Assembly (NCBI GenBank): GCA_963691815.1 | Contig: OY829653.1 | Location: 1,707,026 to 1,771,025, forward strand | Direction of reading: 5' to 3' | DNA: 64,000 nt | Origin: Echiichthys vipera | Lineage: Eukaryota > Chordata > Actinopteri > Perciformes > Trachinidae | In this document: in pieces, positions 26,301 to 44,209 of the stretch | Layout of the letters: each line of letters begins with the position of its first letter | Position numbering within the stretch: position 1 is the first letter of the stretch | Translations under genes and position numbers: made by a program | Notes under the pieces: model-generated | The model's input: the letters and a program-made list of their open reading frames with translations, nothing else | Databases searched by the model: none | Told to the model about the DNA's origin: nothing

Positions 26301-29280
26301 TCGCAACGAAACTAGCACGAGTGCACTCAGCAACCACGAAATAGGGGGGGTAGCCAAAATTTCAAGTCTCTAAACTAACCCTAACCCCTAAACCCTAACC
26401 CTAATCCTGAACCCTAACCCTAACCCTAATCTCAAACCCTAACCCTAACCCTAACCCTAACCCTAATCTCAAACCTTAACCCCATTTTAAATAGGCCATA
26501 ACTTTTGATAGGAACGTCGTAGAGACTCCATCTTGGTACCGATGGAAAGCCAATGGCCATAAATAGGGGGGTAGGCGAAGTCTCAACAAATGAGCACCTA
26601 AGGAAAAAAAAATAGGCACACAAATGTTCAAGATCAAAGGGTTCCCGACGTCCGATCGCAACGAAACTAGCACGAGTGCACTCAGCACCCACGAAATAGG
26701 GGGGGTAGCCAAAATTTCAAGTCTCTAAACTAACCCTAACCCCTAATCCTGAACCCTAACCCTAACCCTAATCTCAAACCCTAACCCTAACCCTAACCCT
26801 AACCCTAACCCTAATCCTGAACCCTAACCCTAACCCTAATCTCAAACCCTAACCCTAACCCTAACCCTAATCTCAAACCTTAACCCCATTTTAAATAGGC
26901 CATAACTTTTGATAGGAACGTCGTAGAGACTCCATCTTGGTACCGATGGAAAGCCCATGGCCATAAATAGGGGGGTAGGCGAAGTCTCAACAAATGAGCA
27001 CCTAAGGAAAAAAAAATAGGCACACAAATGTTCAAGATCAAAGGGTTCCCGACGTCCGATCGCAACGAAACTAGCACGAGTGCACTCAGCAACCACGAAA
27101 TAGGGGGGGTAGCCAAAATTTCAAGTCTCTAAACTAACCCTAACCCCTAAACCCTAACCCTAATCCTGAACCCTAACCCTAACCCTAATCTCAAACCCTA
27201 ACCCTAACCCTAACCCTAACCCTAATCTCAAACCCTAACCCTAACCCTAACCCTAATCTCAAACCTTAACCCCATTTTAAATAGGCCATAACTTTTGATA
27301 GGAACGTCGTAGAGACTCCATCTTGGTACCGATGGAAAGCCCATGGCCATAAATAGGGGGGTAGGCGAAGTCTCAACAAATGAGCACCTAAGGAAAAAAA
27401 AATAGGCACACAAATGTTCAAGATAAAAGGGTTCCCGACGTCCGATCGCAACGAAACTAGCACGAGTGCACTCAGCACCCACGAAATAGGGGGGGTAGCC
27501 AAAATATCAAGTCTCTAAACTAACCCTAACCCCTAAACCCTAACCCTAATCCTGAACCCTAACCCTAACCCTAATCTCAAACCCTAACCCTAACCCTAAC
27601 CCTAACCCTAATCTCAAACCTTAACCCCATTTTAAATAGGCCATAACTTTTGATAGGAACGTCGTAGAGACTCCATCTTGGTACCGATGGAAAGCCCATG
27701 GCCATAAATAGGGGGGTAGGCGAAGTCTCAACAAATGAGCACCTAAGGAAAAAAAATAGGCACACAAATGTTCAAGATCAAAGGGTTCTCGACGTCCGAT
27801 CGCAACGAAACTAGCACGAGTGCACTCAGCACCCACGAAATAGGGGGGGGTAGCCAAAATTTCAAGTCTCTAAACTAACCCTAACCCCTAAACCCTAACC
27901 CTAACCCTAACCCTAACCCTAACCCTAATCTCAAACCCTAACCCTAACCCTAATCTCAAACCTTAACCCCATTTTAAATAGGCCATAACTTTTGATAGGA
28001 ACGTCGTAGAGACTCCATCTTGGTACCGATGGAAAGCCCATGGCCATAAATAGGGGGGTAGGCGAAGTCTCAACAAATGAGCACCTAAGGAAAAAAAAAT
28101 AGGCACACAAATGTTCAAGATAAAAGGGTTCCCGACGTCCGATCGCAACGAAACTAGCACGAGTGCACTCAGCACCCACGAAATAGGGGGGGTAGCCAAA
28201 ATATCAAGTCTCTAAACTAACCCTAACCCCTAAACCCTAACCCTAATCCTGAACCCTAACCCTAATCCCAAACCCTAACCCTAACCCTAATCCCAAACCC
28301 TAACCCTAACCCTAATCTCAAACCCTAACCCTAACCCTAACCCTAATCTCAAACCTTAACCCCATTTTAAATAGGCCATAACTTTTGATAGGAACGTCGT
28401 AGAGACTCCATCTTGGTACCGATGGAAAGCCCATGGCCATAAATAGGGGGGTAGGCGAAGTCTCAACAAATGAGCACCTAAGGAAAAAAAAATAGGCACA
28501 CAAATGTTCAAGATAAAAGGGTTCCCGACGTCCGATCGCAACGAAACTAGCACGAGTGCACTCAGCACCCACGAAATAGGGGGGGTAGCCAAAATATCAA
28601 GTCTCTAAACTAACCCTAACCCCTAAACCCTAACCCTAATCCTGAACCCTAACCCTAACCCTAATCCCAAACCCTAACCCTAACCCTAATCCCAAACCCT
28701 AACCCTAACCCTAATCTCAAACCCTAACCCTAACCCTAACCCTAATCTCAAACCTTAACCCCATTTTAAATAAGCCATAACTTTTGATAGGAACGTCGTA
28801 GAGACTCCATCTTGGTACCGATGGAAAGCCCATGGCCATAAATAGGGGGGTAGGCGAAGTCTCAACAAATGAGCACCTAAGGAAAAAAAAATAGGCACTC
28901 AAATGTTCAAGATCAAAGGGTTCCCGACGTCCGATCGCAACGAAACTAGCACGAGTGCACTCAGCACCCACGAAATAGGGGGGGTAGCCAAAATTTCAAG
29001 TCTCTAAACTAACCCTAACCCCTAAACCCTAACCCTAATCCTGAACCCTAACCCTAATCCGAAACCCTAATCCGAAACCCTAATCTCAAACCTTAACCCC
29101 ATTTTAAAAAGGCCATAACTTTTGATAGGAACGTCGTAGAGACTCCATTTTGGTACCAATGGAAAGCCCATGGCCATAATTCGGGGGGTAGGTGAAGTCT
29201 CAACAAATGAGCATCTTTGACAATTTTTCCACTTTTTTTCACCTACGAAAGTTTTTGCACTTTGTGACACACTCGACACT

Positions 29281-29906
29281 TTTCGGGTCGTGGTCGTAGG
29301 AGAGCCCGTCTAAAGAAGTCATGGCATCATTTCTTGAATACACGGTTCCTCCACATTTTTCATTTCAAAATTCCACTTTTCTGAAGATTTTTTTGTCAAT
29401 ATTAAACATCTGAACACTAATTGTTGGATTTTAAAACCACTTATTTACATAAAAAGCATCTAACTTTTAACAAATATGGTAAATTCTAATGTATGCAATG
29501 ATGCTGCCATGTAATTACGACATTTTAACAGACGTACTGTAGCTCATAAAAGTGAATGAACTGTTAAACAGCATCTAATTCAAGCTAAATGCTAAAATAT
29601 TAATATCTGAACCCGTAACACTACAGACGGGAACAGTAGAGACGAACAATTAACCAGGAACTACAAAATAAAACTGATGTCTGTGCTTCTTTGGCTTTAG
29701 ATGACACTTAAAAATACATTAATGAATCAGTAACCATGGTAACACCATTGTACCGCAGCTTGATTGGTTTCACATCATCCACAGATCGACTGTGTTGAGT
29801 CGTAAACCTGTTTTGATTCGTTTATATTAATATATTTTATTTTAGACAGTAAGATAATCTGGAAACGACTCAAATTAAATCCCAAAAACAAACTAATTTC
29901 ACTTCA
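29281..29906. other. AT-rich spacer between satellite and ccne2 3' region
   Basis: Single-copy-looking AT-rich sequence with no open frame of note and no tandem structure. It marks the right boundary of the satellite. I see no gene or named repeat. Confidence 0.5.
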
Positions 29907-29912
29907 TTTATT
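29907..29912 (-). terminator. ccne2: Possible ccne2 poly(A) signal
   Basis: TTTATT on the plus strand reads AATAAA on the minus strand, about 2.0 kb downstream of the ccne2 stop codon. It is a candidate distal poly(A) signal. Several V-SINE copies would then lie in the 3'UTR. No transcript evidence is available, and other hexamers nearer the stop could be used. Confidence 0.3.
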
Positions 29913-30424
29913 TAAAAACACTCCAATATAAAAAGAAAATTACACATTTGTGAATTGCTCTATTTACAAAAACATACATTCTTTCACATGTACAAACAGT
30001 TTACAGGTTTGATTCACTGCGTCTCCGTCGTCTCAGGGTCACAGTCACGGGTCGGTTCTGCTCGCCGCGGCGTCACTTCAGCAGCCGTACAGTTCATTTC
30101 TTTTGAAGGCACTAAGAAAAGCACAGGCCGACGTGTCATCGACGACAGGCGTCACACAGCAAAACCATAAATAGCTTTTGCCTTTGGCAGCGGTTAAACT
30201 GAGCTCATTCAGCATTGAAACGTTTGTTTTTTATACATATAGACAGTTTGTTTTATAAACTAAGGCTTATTAATAAATACAAGCACTTAAAAAAATGAAA
30301 CGCAAATAAACTTTACACAATCGTTTGCAGTTCTCCTACGCAAGTCAAGTTTCCCAGGAATGTAACAAGAATGTGCAACCAGGTCGCAGCGACATAAAGA
30401 TTAAAGACGGGATTATTGAGCCAC

Positions 30425-31440
30425 AAGAACACCCGCAGGGTCCAGGAGGTTAGAGCGTCTCGGTGTTCGTTTGGCTCATGCGACACTTTGAACACACAAT
30501 GCAACAGAAGGGTTTTGAACCAGGAACCCTCTTGCTTTGAGGGGCCAGTGACAACCACATCGCTGTGTTTCCCCACACCTGCAGGGTCCAGGATGTTAAA
30601 GCGTCTCGTTGTTCGTTTCAAGATGAATGAATGAAGAAACAATGAATTACAACCTCTTGTCCCTGTCGGGGTTGCGGGGGGGGGGGCAGAGCGCAGCTGG
30701 CGTGAGGTGGGGTCAGGACGCCATTTTCTCGCAGACAGAGACAGGTTCATTGATGACTCTAAGTTGCCCGTAAGTGTGAATAGTTGTCTTACACCTGCAC
30801 GTCTTTGGACTGAACCCGGAGACGCAGACACGGGGAGAACATGCAAACTCCACACAGAAGGGCCCCAGCCGGGATTCAAACCTGGAACCCTCTTGCTGTG
30901 AGGAGATAGTGCCAACCACCACATCGCCGTGTCGCCCCACACCTGCAGGGTCCAGGATGTTAAAGTGTCTCGTTGTTCGTTCGGCTCATGCAACACTTTG
31001 TAATTCATCATATCTTCAACCTCTTGTCCCTGTCAAGGTCGTGGGGGCTGGAGCTGATCCCAGCTGACATTGGCGTCCTGTCCAGGGTGTACCCCGCCTC
31101 ACACCCAGTCTATCGTAGGTAGAGACTACGGGGAATTCAGAGTCATGTCTTTTGGACTGTGGGAGGAAACCGTAGAAAACCCACGCAGACACCAGGAACC
31201 CTCTTGCTGTGAGGAGACAGTGCTAATCACCACTCCACCGTGTACACCTGCAGGGTCCAGGAGGTTAAAGCGTCTCGGTGTTCGTTCGGCTCATGCAACA
31301 GAAGGGCCCCAGCAGGGATTCGAACCTGAAGCCCTCTTGCTGTGAGGAGACAGTGCTAACCACCACACCACCGTGCCCACACCTGCAGGGTCCAGGATGT
31401 TAAAGTGTCTCGTTGTTCGCTCGGCTCATGTGACTCGTGG
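30425..31440 (-). mobile_element. Cluster of V-SINE (tRNA-derived SINE) copies
   Basis: Read on the minus strand, at least four tRNA-derived heads are visible at about 30513-30570, 30870-30936, 31192-31240 and 31316-31375. The best has a B-box-like GGTTCGAATCC (31316-31326) and a GTGGTTAGCACTGTCTCC A-box region. Two copies continue into the V-SINE core (GTTTGCATGTTCTCCCC; TCCTCCCACAGTCCAAA) and a 3' tail ending in the CTTGTCCCTGTC region. Between copies a motif of about 50 bp (CCTGCAGGGTCCAGGA then GTTAAAGCGTCTCG) recurs five times, near 30433, 30586, 30944, 31250 and 31384. The apparent 232-aa open frame at 30313-31011 is repeat sequence and not a gene. The SINE superfamily call rests on recall of fish V-SINEs such as zebrafish DANA/HE1. 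Confidence 0.7.
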
Positions 31441-31952
31441 CGAGAGAGTGGCGTATAAATCTGCAGGTTTACACAATTTAATGGGAATTCGGGAGAGGAT
31501 GAAATTCAAACTTAAATATTTAATTCCACTCTGAAGTGGGGAAATTAAAGTTGTAGAAATGAAATCTCTCATTTCCATTTTCCTGAGATTCTGACTGAAG
31601 CACCATCTGAAGGCATTTACGCCTCCACGTCAGGAAAAGCACCAGTTAAACCTCGATAAACGCCTGACACCGTCCCGCCTCCTCCTCCCAAACCGAGGCG
31701 CCGGTTCAAAAGTACGACAGCTGGCGTCGGCGCTTTACGTCCGTGGCTCAAACTCTTTAAATAAAACAAAGCTGCAGAAGAACTGCACTTCCTGATCATC
31801 TCATTTAAGTTTCATAAAACCAAATGAATTAAAAAAAAGTTCCAGAATTAGTGTTTGAAACAAAAAGACGGCGTTTCTTGTAAAAATGGCGTCCTGTTTT
31901 GGTGCGGAGCTGGTCCCAGAGGTAGCATGTCCTCGCCGGGTCGTGTCCCGGC

Positions 31953-39021
<7,069 letters not shown>

Positions 39022-39035
<14 letters not shown>

Positions 39036-39058
39036 GGTGTCTGGTGTTTATGGCTCCG
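39022..39058 (-). other. ccne2: ccne2 first coding exon with 5'UTR acceptor
   Basis: On the minus strand a polypyrimidine tract (CTTTCTTTGCAG) ends at 39059. It is followed by 23 nt of 5'UTR, the ATG at 39035-39033 in ATGTCCAGACGCAG, then the donor GTAAG at 39021. The acceptor before the ATG means at least one non-coding exon lies upstream. Confidence 0.85.
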
Positions 39059-39234
39059 CTGCAAAGAAAGAAAGGAAACAGGTGATTTACACACAAATAT
39101 AAGATTTAAAGTACACACACACACAAATCTATACATATAAAAAATATACACACACACACATTCATATAGATATACACGCACATGTGCAGACACACACACA
39201 AGCACAAAAAGCAGATTAGTAAAGATGTAATCCA

Positions 39235-39975
39235 GGCAAAGCCTCCTCAATGATCTCTTTGGAGGGTCCTGAGCCCCAATAATCACTAATTATTATATAT
39301 ATTTTTATCCAATATTACATATTTGAAGTTATGGATGTGTGTGAAGTTTTACAAGTTTAAAATAAACCCAGATTAGAGCAAGAAAACACTAAAATAATGT
39401 GATGTAAAGTCCTGGAGGAGCCACATATAAAAGCTCCTGGGGCCCCGTTAAGAAGCCACTTACAACATCTTATTACATATATTATTAAATAGTATAGGTC
39501 ACTGACGTGTGTGAGGTTTTATAAACTTAAAAACAAACAAGTTGGAGCAAGAAAACACTAAAATAATGTGATGTAAAGTCACATAAAAAGGTCCTGGGCC
39601 CTGTTAAGAAGCCATTTTGGCCACTTTAAATGCCAATTACAACACATTACATATATTTTTATCCAATATTACACATTTGAAGTTATGGATGTGTGTGAGG
39701 TTATACAAGTTTAAAAAAACCCAGATAAGAGCAAGAAAAAACTAAAATAATGTGATGTAAAGTCCTGGAAGAGCAACATAAAAGGTCCTGGGGCCTGTTG
39801 AGAAGCCATTTTGTCCCCAATTACAACACATTATTACATATATTATTATATAATACCACATATTAGAGATCACTGATGTGTGTGAGGTTTTATAAACAAG
39901 TAAAAACTAAAATAATGTGAAGTAAATCCACATAAAGCTCCTGTAAAGCACTGGGCCCCATCCTGCAGCAGGAGG
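39235..39975. repeat. Tandem ~180-bp AT-rich repeat, block 2
   Basis: About four units of the family also seen at 37425-37690. Each contains GGTCCTGGGGCC, GAAGCCA/GAGCCAC, TACAACACATTATTACATAT, GATGTGTGTGAGGTT and AAAACTAAAATAATGTGA. It lies in the intron upstream of the first coding exon of ccne2. Confidence 0.8.
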
Positions 39976-41130
39976 GACCTGTTAGCTTTGTGCCACCAGA
40001 GGAAAAAGAGCCAAATTACATCAAAAATAACAATAATAATATAATAATAGAGGTGAAGTGAGGAAGCCAAAGCTCCACATGAGGACATCATTATAGTTTA
40101 ATAAAGTTATTAAAGTGATAAAAGTGATAAATGAGGGAGAGACCCGGCAGAGAGGAGCGAGTCTGCAGCCCAGGGCAGGAGGAGGGGGGCCGCCTCTTTC
40201 CCTCGGTTTCACACAAAAAAAGCTCAAAAATGCCGCAGTTTTATTTCACTTTTTCCGCCCCGATGGTTAAACACACGTCTCCGGGCGATGTTAATGTTCT
40301 TTGAACGGGTGAAAACGTTAAAATAAGGACTTTAATTCAGGGTTGAAACTCAAAAGACGCGCCAATTTCAGGAGCCCAGAAGCGGGAGGATTTGAGCCGA
40401 GCCTGCTGCAGGTCTGCTGGGGGGAAACCTCCACAAATGACCGCTAAATACGAACCGCAGCGACTTTAACCCGGGATAAACGAAGACTTTAGACTCTTGT
40501 GAACCACATAAAGGACTAAAAACCTTTAAAAAAGTCACTTTAGTGCCGTTAAAGTCGGGTTAAAGAAAGGAGGCTACCTCGAGGCTCAGCCATGGAGGGG
40601 AGCTACAGACATTAGCAGAGTAACTAACCCGGGTTAAATGCTAACTGGGTCAACAACAACCAGCTAACCCACATATGCCGATGAGCTGCTGATGAGCTCA
40701 GCTTTCAGGGAAACACTTAAATATTTACTTTAATAATAAAATACAGGCAACAAAGAGGATTTAAACACAAAAAACACAGTTTCTGAGAGCGAAACTCAGT
40801 GTTTGCACAAACAAACTGCACTAAAACCTAAAAATATAAACAAAAACACCTCCAGGATAACATGCAAAAGTAAATACAATAAGAAACGGATCACAGTAGA
40901 AGAAAAAACACCTTAAAAATAAGTTAAAATAGAAGTTAAAGCTCAGATTTGCTGATTTAAATCCACCCGCCACCAGACTACATAGAGAAAAACGCTAATT
41001 TAAGATAAAAACACACGATTTAAAACGCAGGAAGTGTTAAAATCACTAATATGTTATAAATCTACACAAATGAGCTTAAAAGTGTAATTCGGCTCATAAA
41101 TGGTTATAATCGGGGTCCCGGGCTCGGTGG
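39976..41130. other. ccne2 first intron, no further element recognised
   Basis: Lysine/asparagine-poor AT-rich intron sequence with scattered poly-A runs between the repeat block and the non-coding first exon. A second donor-like site (CTCGAG|GTAGCC on the minus strand near 40580) is possible but weak. No open frame or named repeat is supported. Confidence 0.45.
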
Positions 41131-41136
41131 TCTTAC

Positions 41137-41240
41137 CTCCTCAGTGTTCAATGAATGAATGCATCAGCTGTGGCGCCGGCGCCAATCCTTATATCCGCAT
41201 AGGCCTGCCGCTGCCCGCTGCCCACTGCGCATGCGCGTTC
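41137..41240 (-). promoter_or_regulatory. ccne2: ccne2 non-coding exon 1 and core promoter
   Basis: On the minus strand GAACACTGAGGAG is followed by a strong donor, GTAAGA, starting at 41136. This is the likely non-coding first exon that joins the acceptor at 39059. Just upstream is the palindrome-like GGCGCCGGCGCC (about 41173-41184), an E2F-like site. An NRF1-type TGCGCATGCGCG lies at 41226-41237. There is no TATA box. E2F control is well known for mammalian CCNE2. The start site itself cannot be fixed from sequence. Confidence 0.65.
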
Positions 41241-41560
41241 CCGGTTCACAGAAACGCGCTAAATGTTCAAATCTCTAACGGACACCGTAGCGCGAGAGCG
41301 GTTTTGATTTTCGACGTTAAAAAAAACACTTTCCGTTAGTTCCGGTTACGCTTTAACGCCTCCTGACGTCACATGTCACCGTAAATGTGCGGTAACGTTA
41401 AAAATACCGACACTTTGGGGAGTTTTCGCGGCTTCTCATTGGTTTCTGCGCCGTTGCTGCTTCCGCGTTCGAGTTCCGCCTGTGGGAGGGGCGTCCGTGA
41501 CGTCACGTCAATGGGAGCCAATGAGAGAGAGAGAGAGCAGAATGTAAACAGAGCGAGCAC
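41241..41560. promoter_or_regulatory. CpG-rich upstream region with CRE and CCAAT motifs
   Basis: The CpG-rich stretch continues upstream of ccne2. It holds a perfect CRE, TGACGTCA (41498-41505), a CCAAT box (41518-41522), an ATTGG (41438-41442) and a TTTTCGCGG E2F-like sequence near 41420. It could support a divergent transcript on the plus strand, but I find no plus-strand exon to confirm that. Confidence 0.5.
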
Positions 41561-41734
41561 GTGGAGCCGCTGTCACACAGCTGACACACGCTTCACTGTC
41601 ATATTCATGTTTTATGGGTTTATTTATCACCAATAACCACAAACAACCGAGTATAATTTATTTATATACTGTTTATTTATTTATCCACAATTTATATTAA
41701 TGTTATTTATTTAAAACACAAAGATGGAAATCTA

Positions 41735-42245
41735 TTTTTAGTCACTTTGCATCTTTTTGTGCTGGTTTTGCATCTATTTTTAGTCATTTTGCATCTTTTT
41801 GTGGTGGTTTTGCATCTTTTTTTAGTCGTTTTGCATCTTTTGTGCTGGTTTTGCATCTATTTTTAGTCATTTAGCATCTTTTTGTGCTGGTTTTGCATCT
41901 ATTTTGAGTCATTTTGCATCTTTTTGTGCTGGTTTTGCATCTATTTTTAGTCATTTTGCATCTTTTTGTGCTGGTTTTGCATCTATTTTTAGTCATTTTG
42001 CATCTTTTTGTGGTGGTTTTGCATCTATTTTCAGTCATTTTGCATCTTTTTGTGCTGGTTTTGCATCTATTTTTAGTCATTTTGCATCTTTTTGTGTTGG
42101 TTTTGCATCTATTTTTAGTCATTTTGCATCTATTTTTAGTCATTTTGAATATTTTTGTGGTGGTTTTGCATCTATTTTTAATCATTTTGCATCTTTTTGT
42201 GGTGGTTTTGCATCTATATTTAGTCATTTTGCATCTTTTTATAGA
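41735..42245. repeat. 42-bp minisatellite, about 12 copies
   Basis: The unit is built from CATTTTGCATCTTTTTGTG, CTGGTTTTGCATC and TATTTTTAGT. Its 42-bp length keeps a reading frame open in several frames, which gives long low-complexity open frames on both strands (130-153 aa). These are repeat artefacts. Confidence 0.92.
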
Positions 42246-42583
42246 CATTTTATTCTTCCATGTTGTCGTTTTCTTCCTCTCTGTGTTCATTTTACGTCTT
42301 TCTTAATCGTTTGTGTGTCTTCACCATCATGTTTTGTCTCTGTGTGGTCGTTTTTCAGTGATTGAGCATCTCTCAGTGGTCGTTTTGCATCCCTTTGGTC
42401 ATTTCTTGTCTCTGTGTGGTCGTTTGTGGTCGTTTGTGGTTGTTTTGTGTAAACTTGTGTGTCCGTGCTCCTGGCAGGGAGGAAACACAGAGACTGTGAA
42501 GAAGAACTTCACACAAACACACTGTGAAACATCCGCGCTGCTCCTTTAAGAACAAAGACACCAAAGAGCTGCGTATGAAAACA

Positions 42584-42589
42584 TTTATT
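42584..42589 (-). terminator. tp53inp1: Possible tp53inp1 distal poly(A) signal
   Basis: AATAAA on the minus strand, about 4.8 kb downstream of the tp53inp1 stop codon. Mammalian TP53INP1 has a long 3'UTR, so a distal site is plausible, but the intervening minisatellite and CpG-rich stretch make this uncertain. Confidence 0.25.
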
Positions 42590-43062
42590 ATAACGAGCGA
42601 TCACATGTGGGAACTGTTACAGTCTGAAAACAATGAGCCCACTTCTGTAATGAGCATCTTTTTTCTTACACATGATCAGAACAGCGTGAGTCGATCTGTC
42701 GAACGTCCGAACACAAAGATGGAGACGAGTTATAGCGATAAATAAAAAGTTAACCCTAAAATTCCTACACCTTTTTTTTCCTTTTTTGGCAAAGTGCTGT
42801 AATATTATTCCAGTAAACTACACGAACAGAACAAAAGTCTAACACTCGGTGAAAAATTAAAAAACAAATGCCACAAATATTCTTCACACTTCTTAGAAAA
42901 CAAACACGGAGAAAAGAGAGTTTTGCTACATCATTCTGTCTGGTTTGAGTTTAAAACGCGGCGCGGAGCGACACGCGCGTCCTGCGAGTGGTGCATAGTT
43001 GTTTCCTGATGCTCTCATTCATCGAGTCCACTCCGGACGTTAACAACGAAACACGTAAAACA

Positions 43063-43082
43063 GGGGGGGGGGGGGGGGGGGG
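43063..43082. repeat. Poly-G run
   Basis: About 19-20 consecutive G residues. This is a likely assembly-sensitive homopolymer. Confidence 0.9.
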
Positions 43083-43305
43083 TAGTTCAAGTTCTTCATT
43101 GATGCATTGTCATTTCAACCTGGAAGGCACGAGATCCACAAATTTCAAGGCATTGGAACAAAAACAAACTTTATAAATCCCTGTGAGTTCGATGACGGAG
43201 ACGTGAAAACGGCTCCTGAACGCCGGAGGAGACGGGGCGCCGCCTCAGGTCTCCTCCGTTCCCTTCTGTCTTTATGTTTAAAGGAAAAACAGCATCGTCC
43301 ATGAT

Positions 43306-43354
43306 TGCAAGAGAGAGAGAGAGAGAGGGAGAGAGAGAGAGAGAGAGAGAGAGA
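43306..43354. repeat. (GA)n microsatellite
   Basis: Near-perfect AG/GA dinucleotide run with one GGG interruption. Confidence 0.9.
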
Positions 43355-43424
43355 AGCTTAAACACACCAGAGAGAAACACTCAACTACAGGATTATTTAC
43401 AGCGAACCGCACACGCATTCGCGA

Positions 43425-44198
43425 TGCTGCGTTCATGGTGCTCATGATGCTGCGTTCATGATGCTCATGATGCTGCGTTCATGGTGCTCATGATGCTGCG
43501 TTCATGGTGCTCATGATGCTGCGTTCATGATGCTCATGATGCTGCGTTCATGGTGCTCATGATGCTGCGTTCATGGTGCTCATGATGCTGCGTTCATGGT
43601 GCTCATGATGCTGCGTTCATGATGCTCATGATGCTGCGTTCATGGTGCTCATGGTGCTGCGTTCATGATGCTCATGATGCTGCGTTCATGGTNNNNNNNN
43701 NNNNNNNNNNNNNNNNNNNNNNNNNNNNNNNNNNNNNNNNNNNNNNNNNNNNNNNNNNNNNNNNNNNNNNNNNNNNNNNNNNNNNNNNNNNNNNNNNNNN
43801 NNNNNNNNNNNNNNNNNNNNNNNNNNNNNNNNNNNNNNNNNNNNNNNNNNNNNNNNNNNNNNNNNNNNNNNNNNNNNNNNNNNNNNNNNNNNGTTCATGA
43901 TGCTCATGATGCTGCGTTCATGATGCTCATGATGCTGCGTTCATGGTGCTCATGATGCTGCGTTCATGGTGCTCATGATGCTGCGTTCATGGTGCTCATG
44001 ATGCTGCGTTCATGATGCTCATGGATGCTCATGATGCTGCGTTCATGATGCTCATGATGCTGCGTTCATGATGCTCATGATGCTGCGTTCATGATGCTCA
44101 TGATGCTGCGTTCATGATGCTCATGATGCTGCGTTCATGGTGCTCACGATGCTGCGTTCATGGTGCTCATGATGCTGCGTTCACGATGCTGCGTTCAT
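43425..44198. repeat. 23-bp minisatellite containing a 200-base assembly gap
   Basis: The unit is GCTGCGTTCATGGTGCTCAT plus GAT (23 bp), with a G/A variant at TCATGGTG/TCATGATG. About 25 copies are visible. The N run at 43693-43892 is exactly 200 bases and falls inside the array, so it is a placeholder or collapsed gap and the true array length is unknown. Open frames spanning the gap are meaningless. Confidence 0.95.
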
Positions 44199-44209
44199 GA
44201 ACACTGCAG

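Larger units (their letters stand above)
4267..29280. repeat. 25-kb composite telomere-like satellite array (~65 units)
   Basis: Every unit has a conserved core of about 245 bp. It runs from CCCCATTTTAAATAGGCC through GGTACCGATGGAAAGCCC, an A8-9 run and GACGTCCGATCGCAACG to CAAAATTTCAAGTCTC. The core is followed by a variable-length run of CCCTAA hexamers punctuated by the variants AATCCTGAAC and AATCTCAAAC. Units are 340-560 bp and length varies mainly in the hexamer run. I count about 65 cores, all in one orientation, with the G-rich (TTAGGG) strand on the minus strand throughout. The array begins with degenerate hexamers at about 4290, and the last unit (about 29090-29230) is the most diverged. 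CCCTAA is the vertebrate telomere repeat, so this is an interstitial or subtelomeric telomere-related satellite. Each core is open in two minus-strand frames (78-96 aa). The frames shift with the A- and G-run lengths and run out into hexamer-encoded RV repeats, so I do not call genes. Confidence 0.95.

Noticed and set aside
4351..29279. Repeated minus-strand open frames of 60-103 aa (MGAECTRAS... and MATPPISWV...) in every satellite unit
   Set aside because: Two overlapping frames are open in the same core, frames change with A- and G-run length, C-termini are hexamer-encoded RV repeats, and conservation is explained by tandem duplication. There is no sign of codon-level constraint.
30313..31011. 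232-aa minus open frame
   Set aside because: It consists of V-SINE head, core and tail sequence and the repeated boundary motif, with no domain.
41871..42365. Lysine-rich (KTTTKRCKMTKNRC) and FASFCAGFASIFSH repeat proteins
   Set aside because: Low-complexity products of the 42-bp minisatellite, open on both strands, with no start context or splice support.
43425..44198. Possible CRISPR-like regular repeat with spacers
   Set aside because: The 23-bp units are contiguous without unique spacers, and this is vertebrate DNA; it is a minisatellite.
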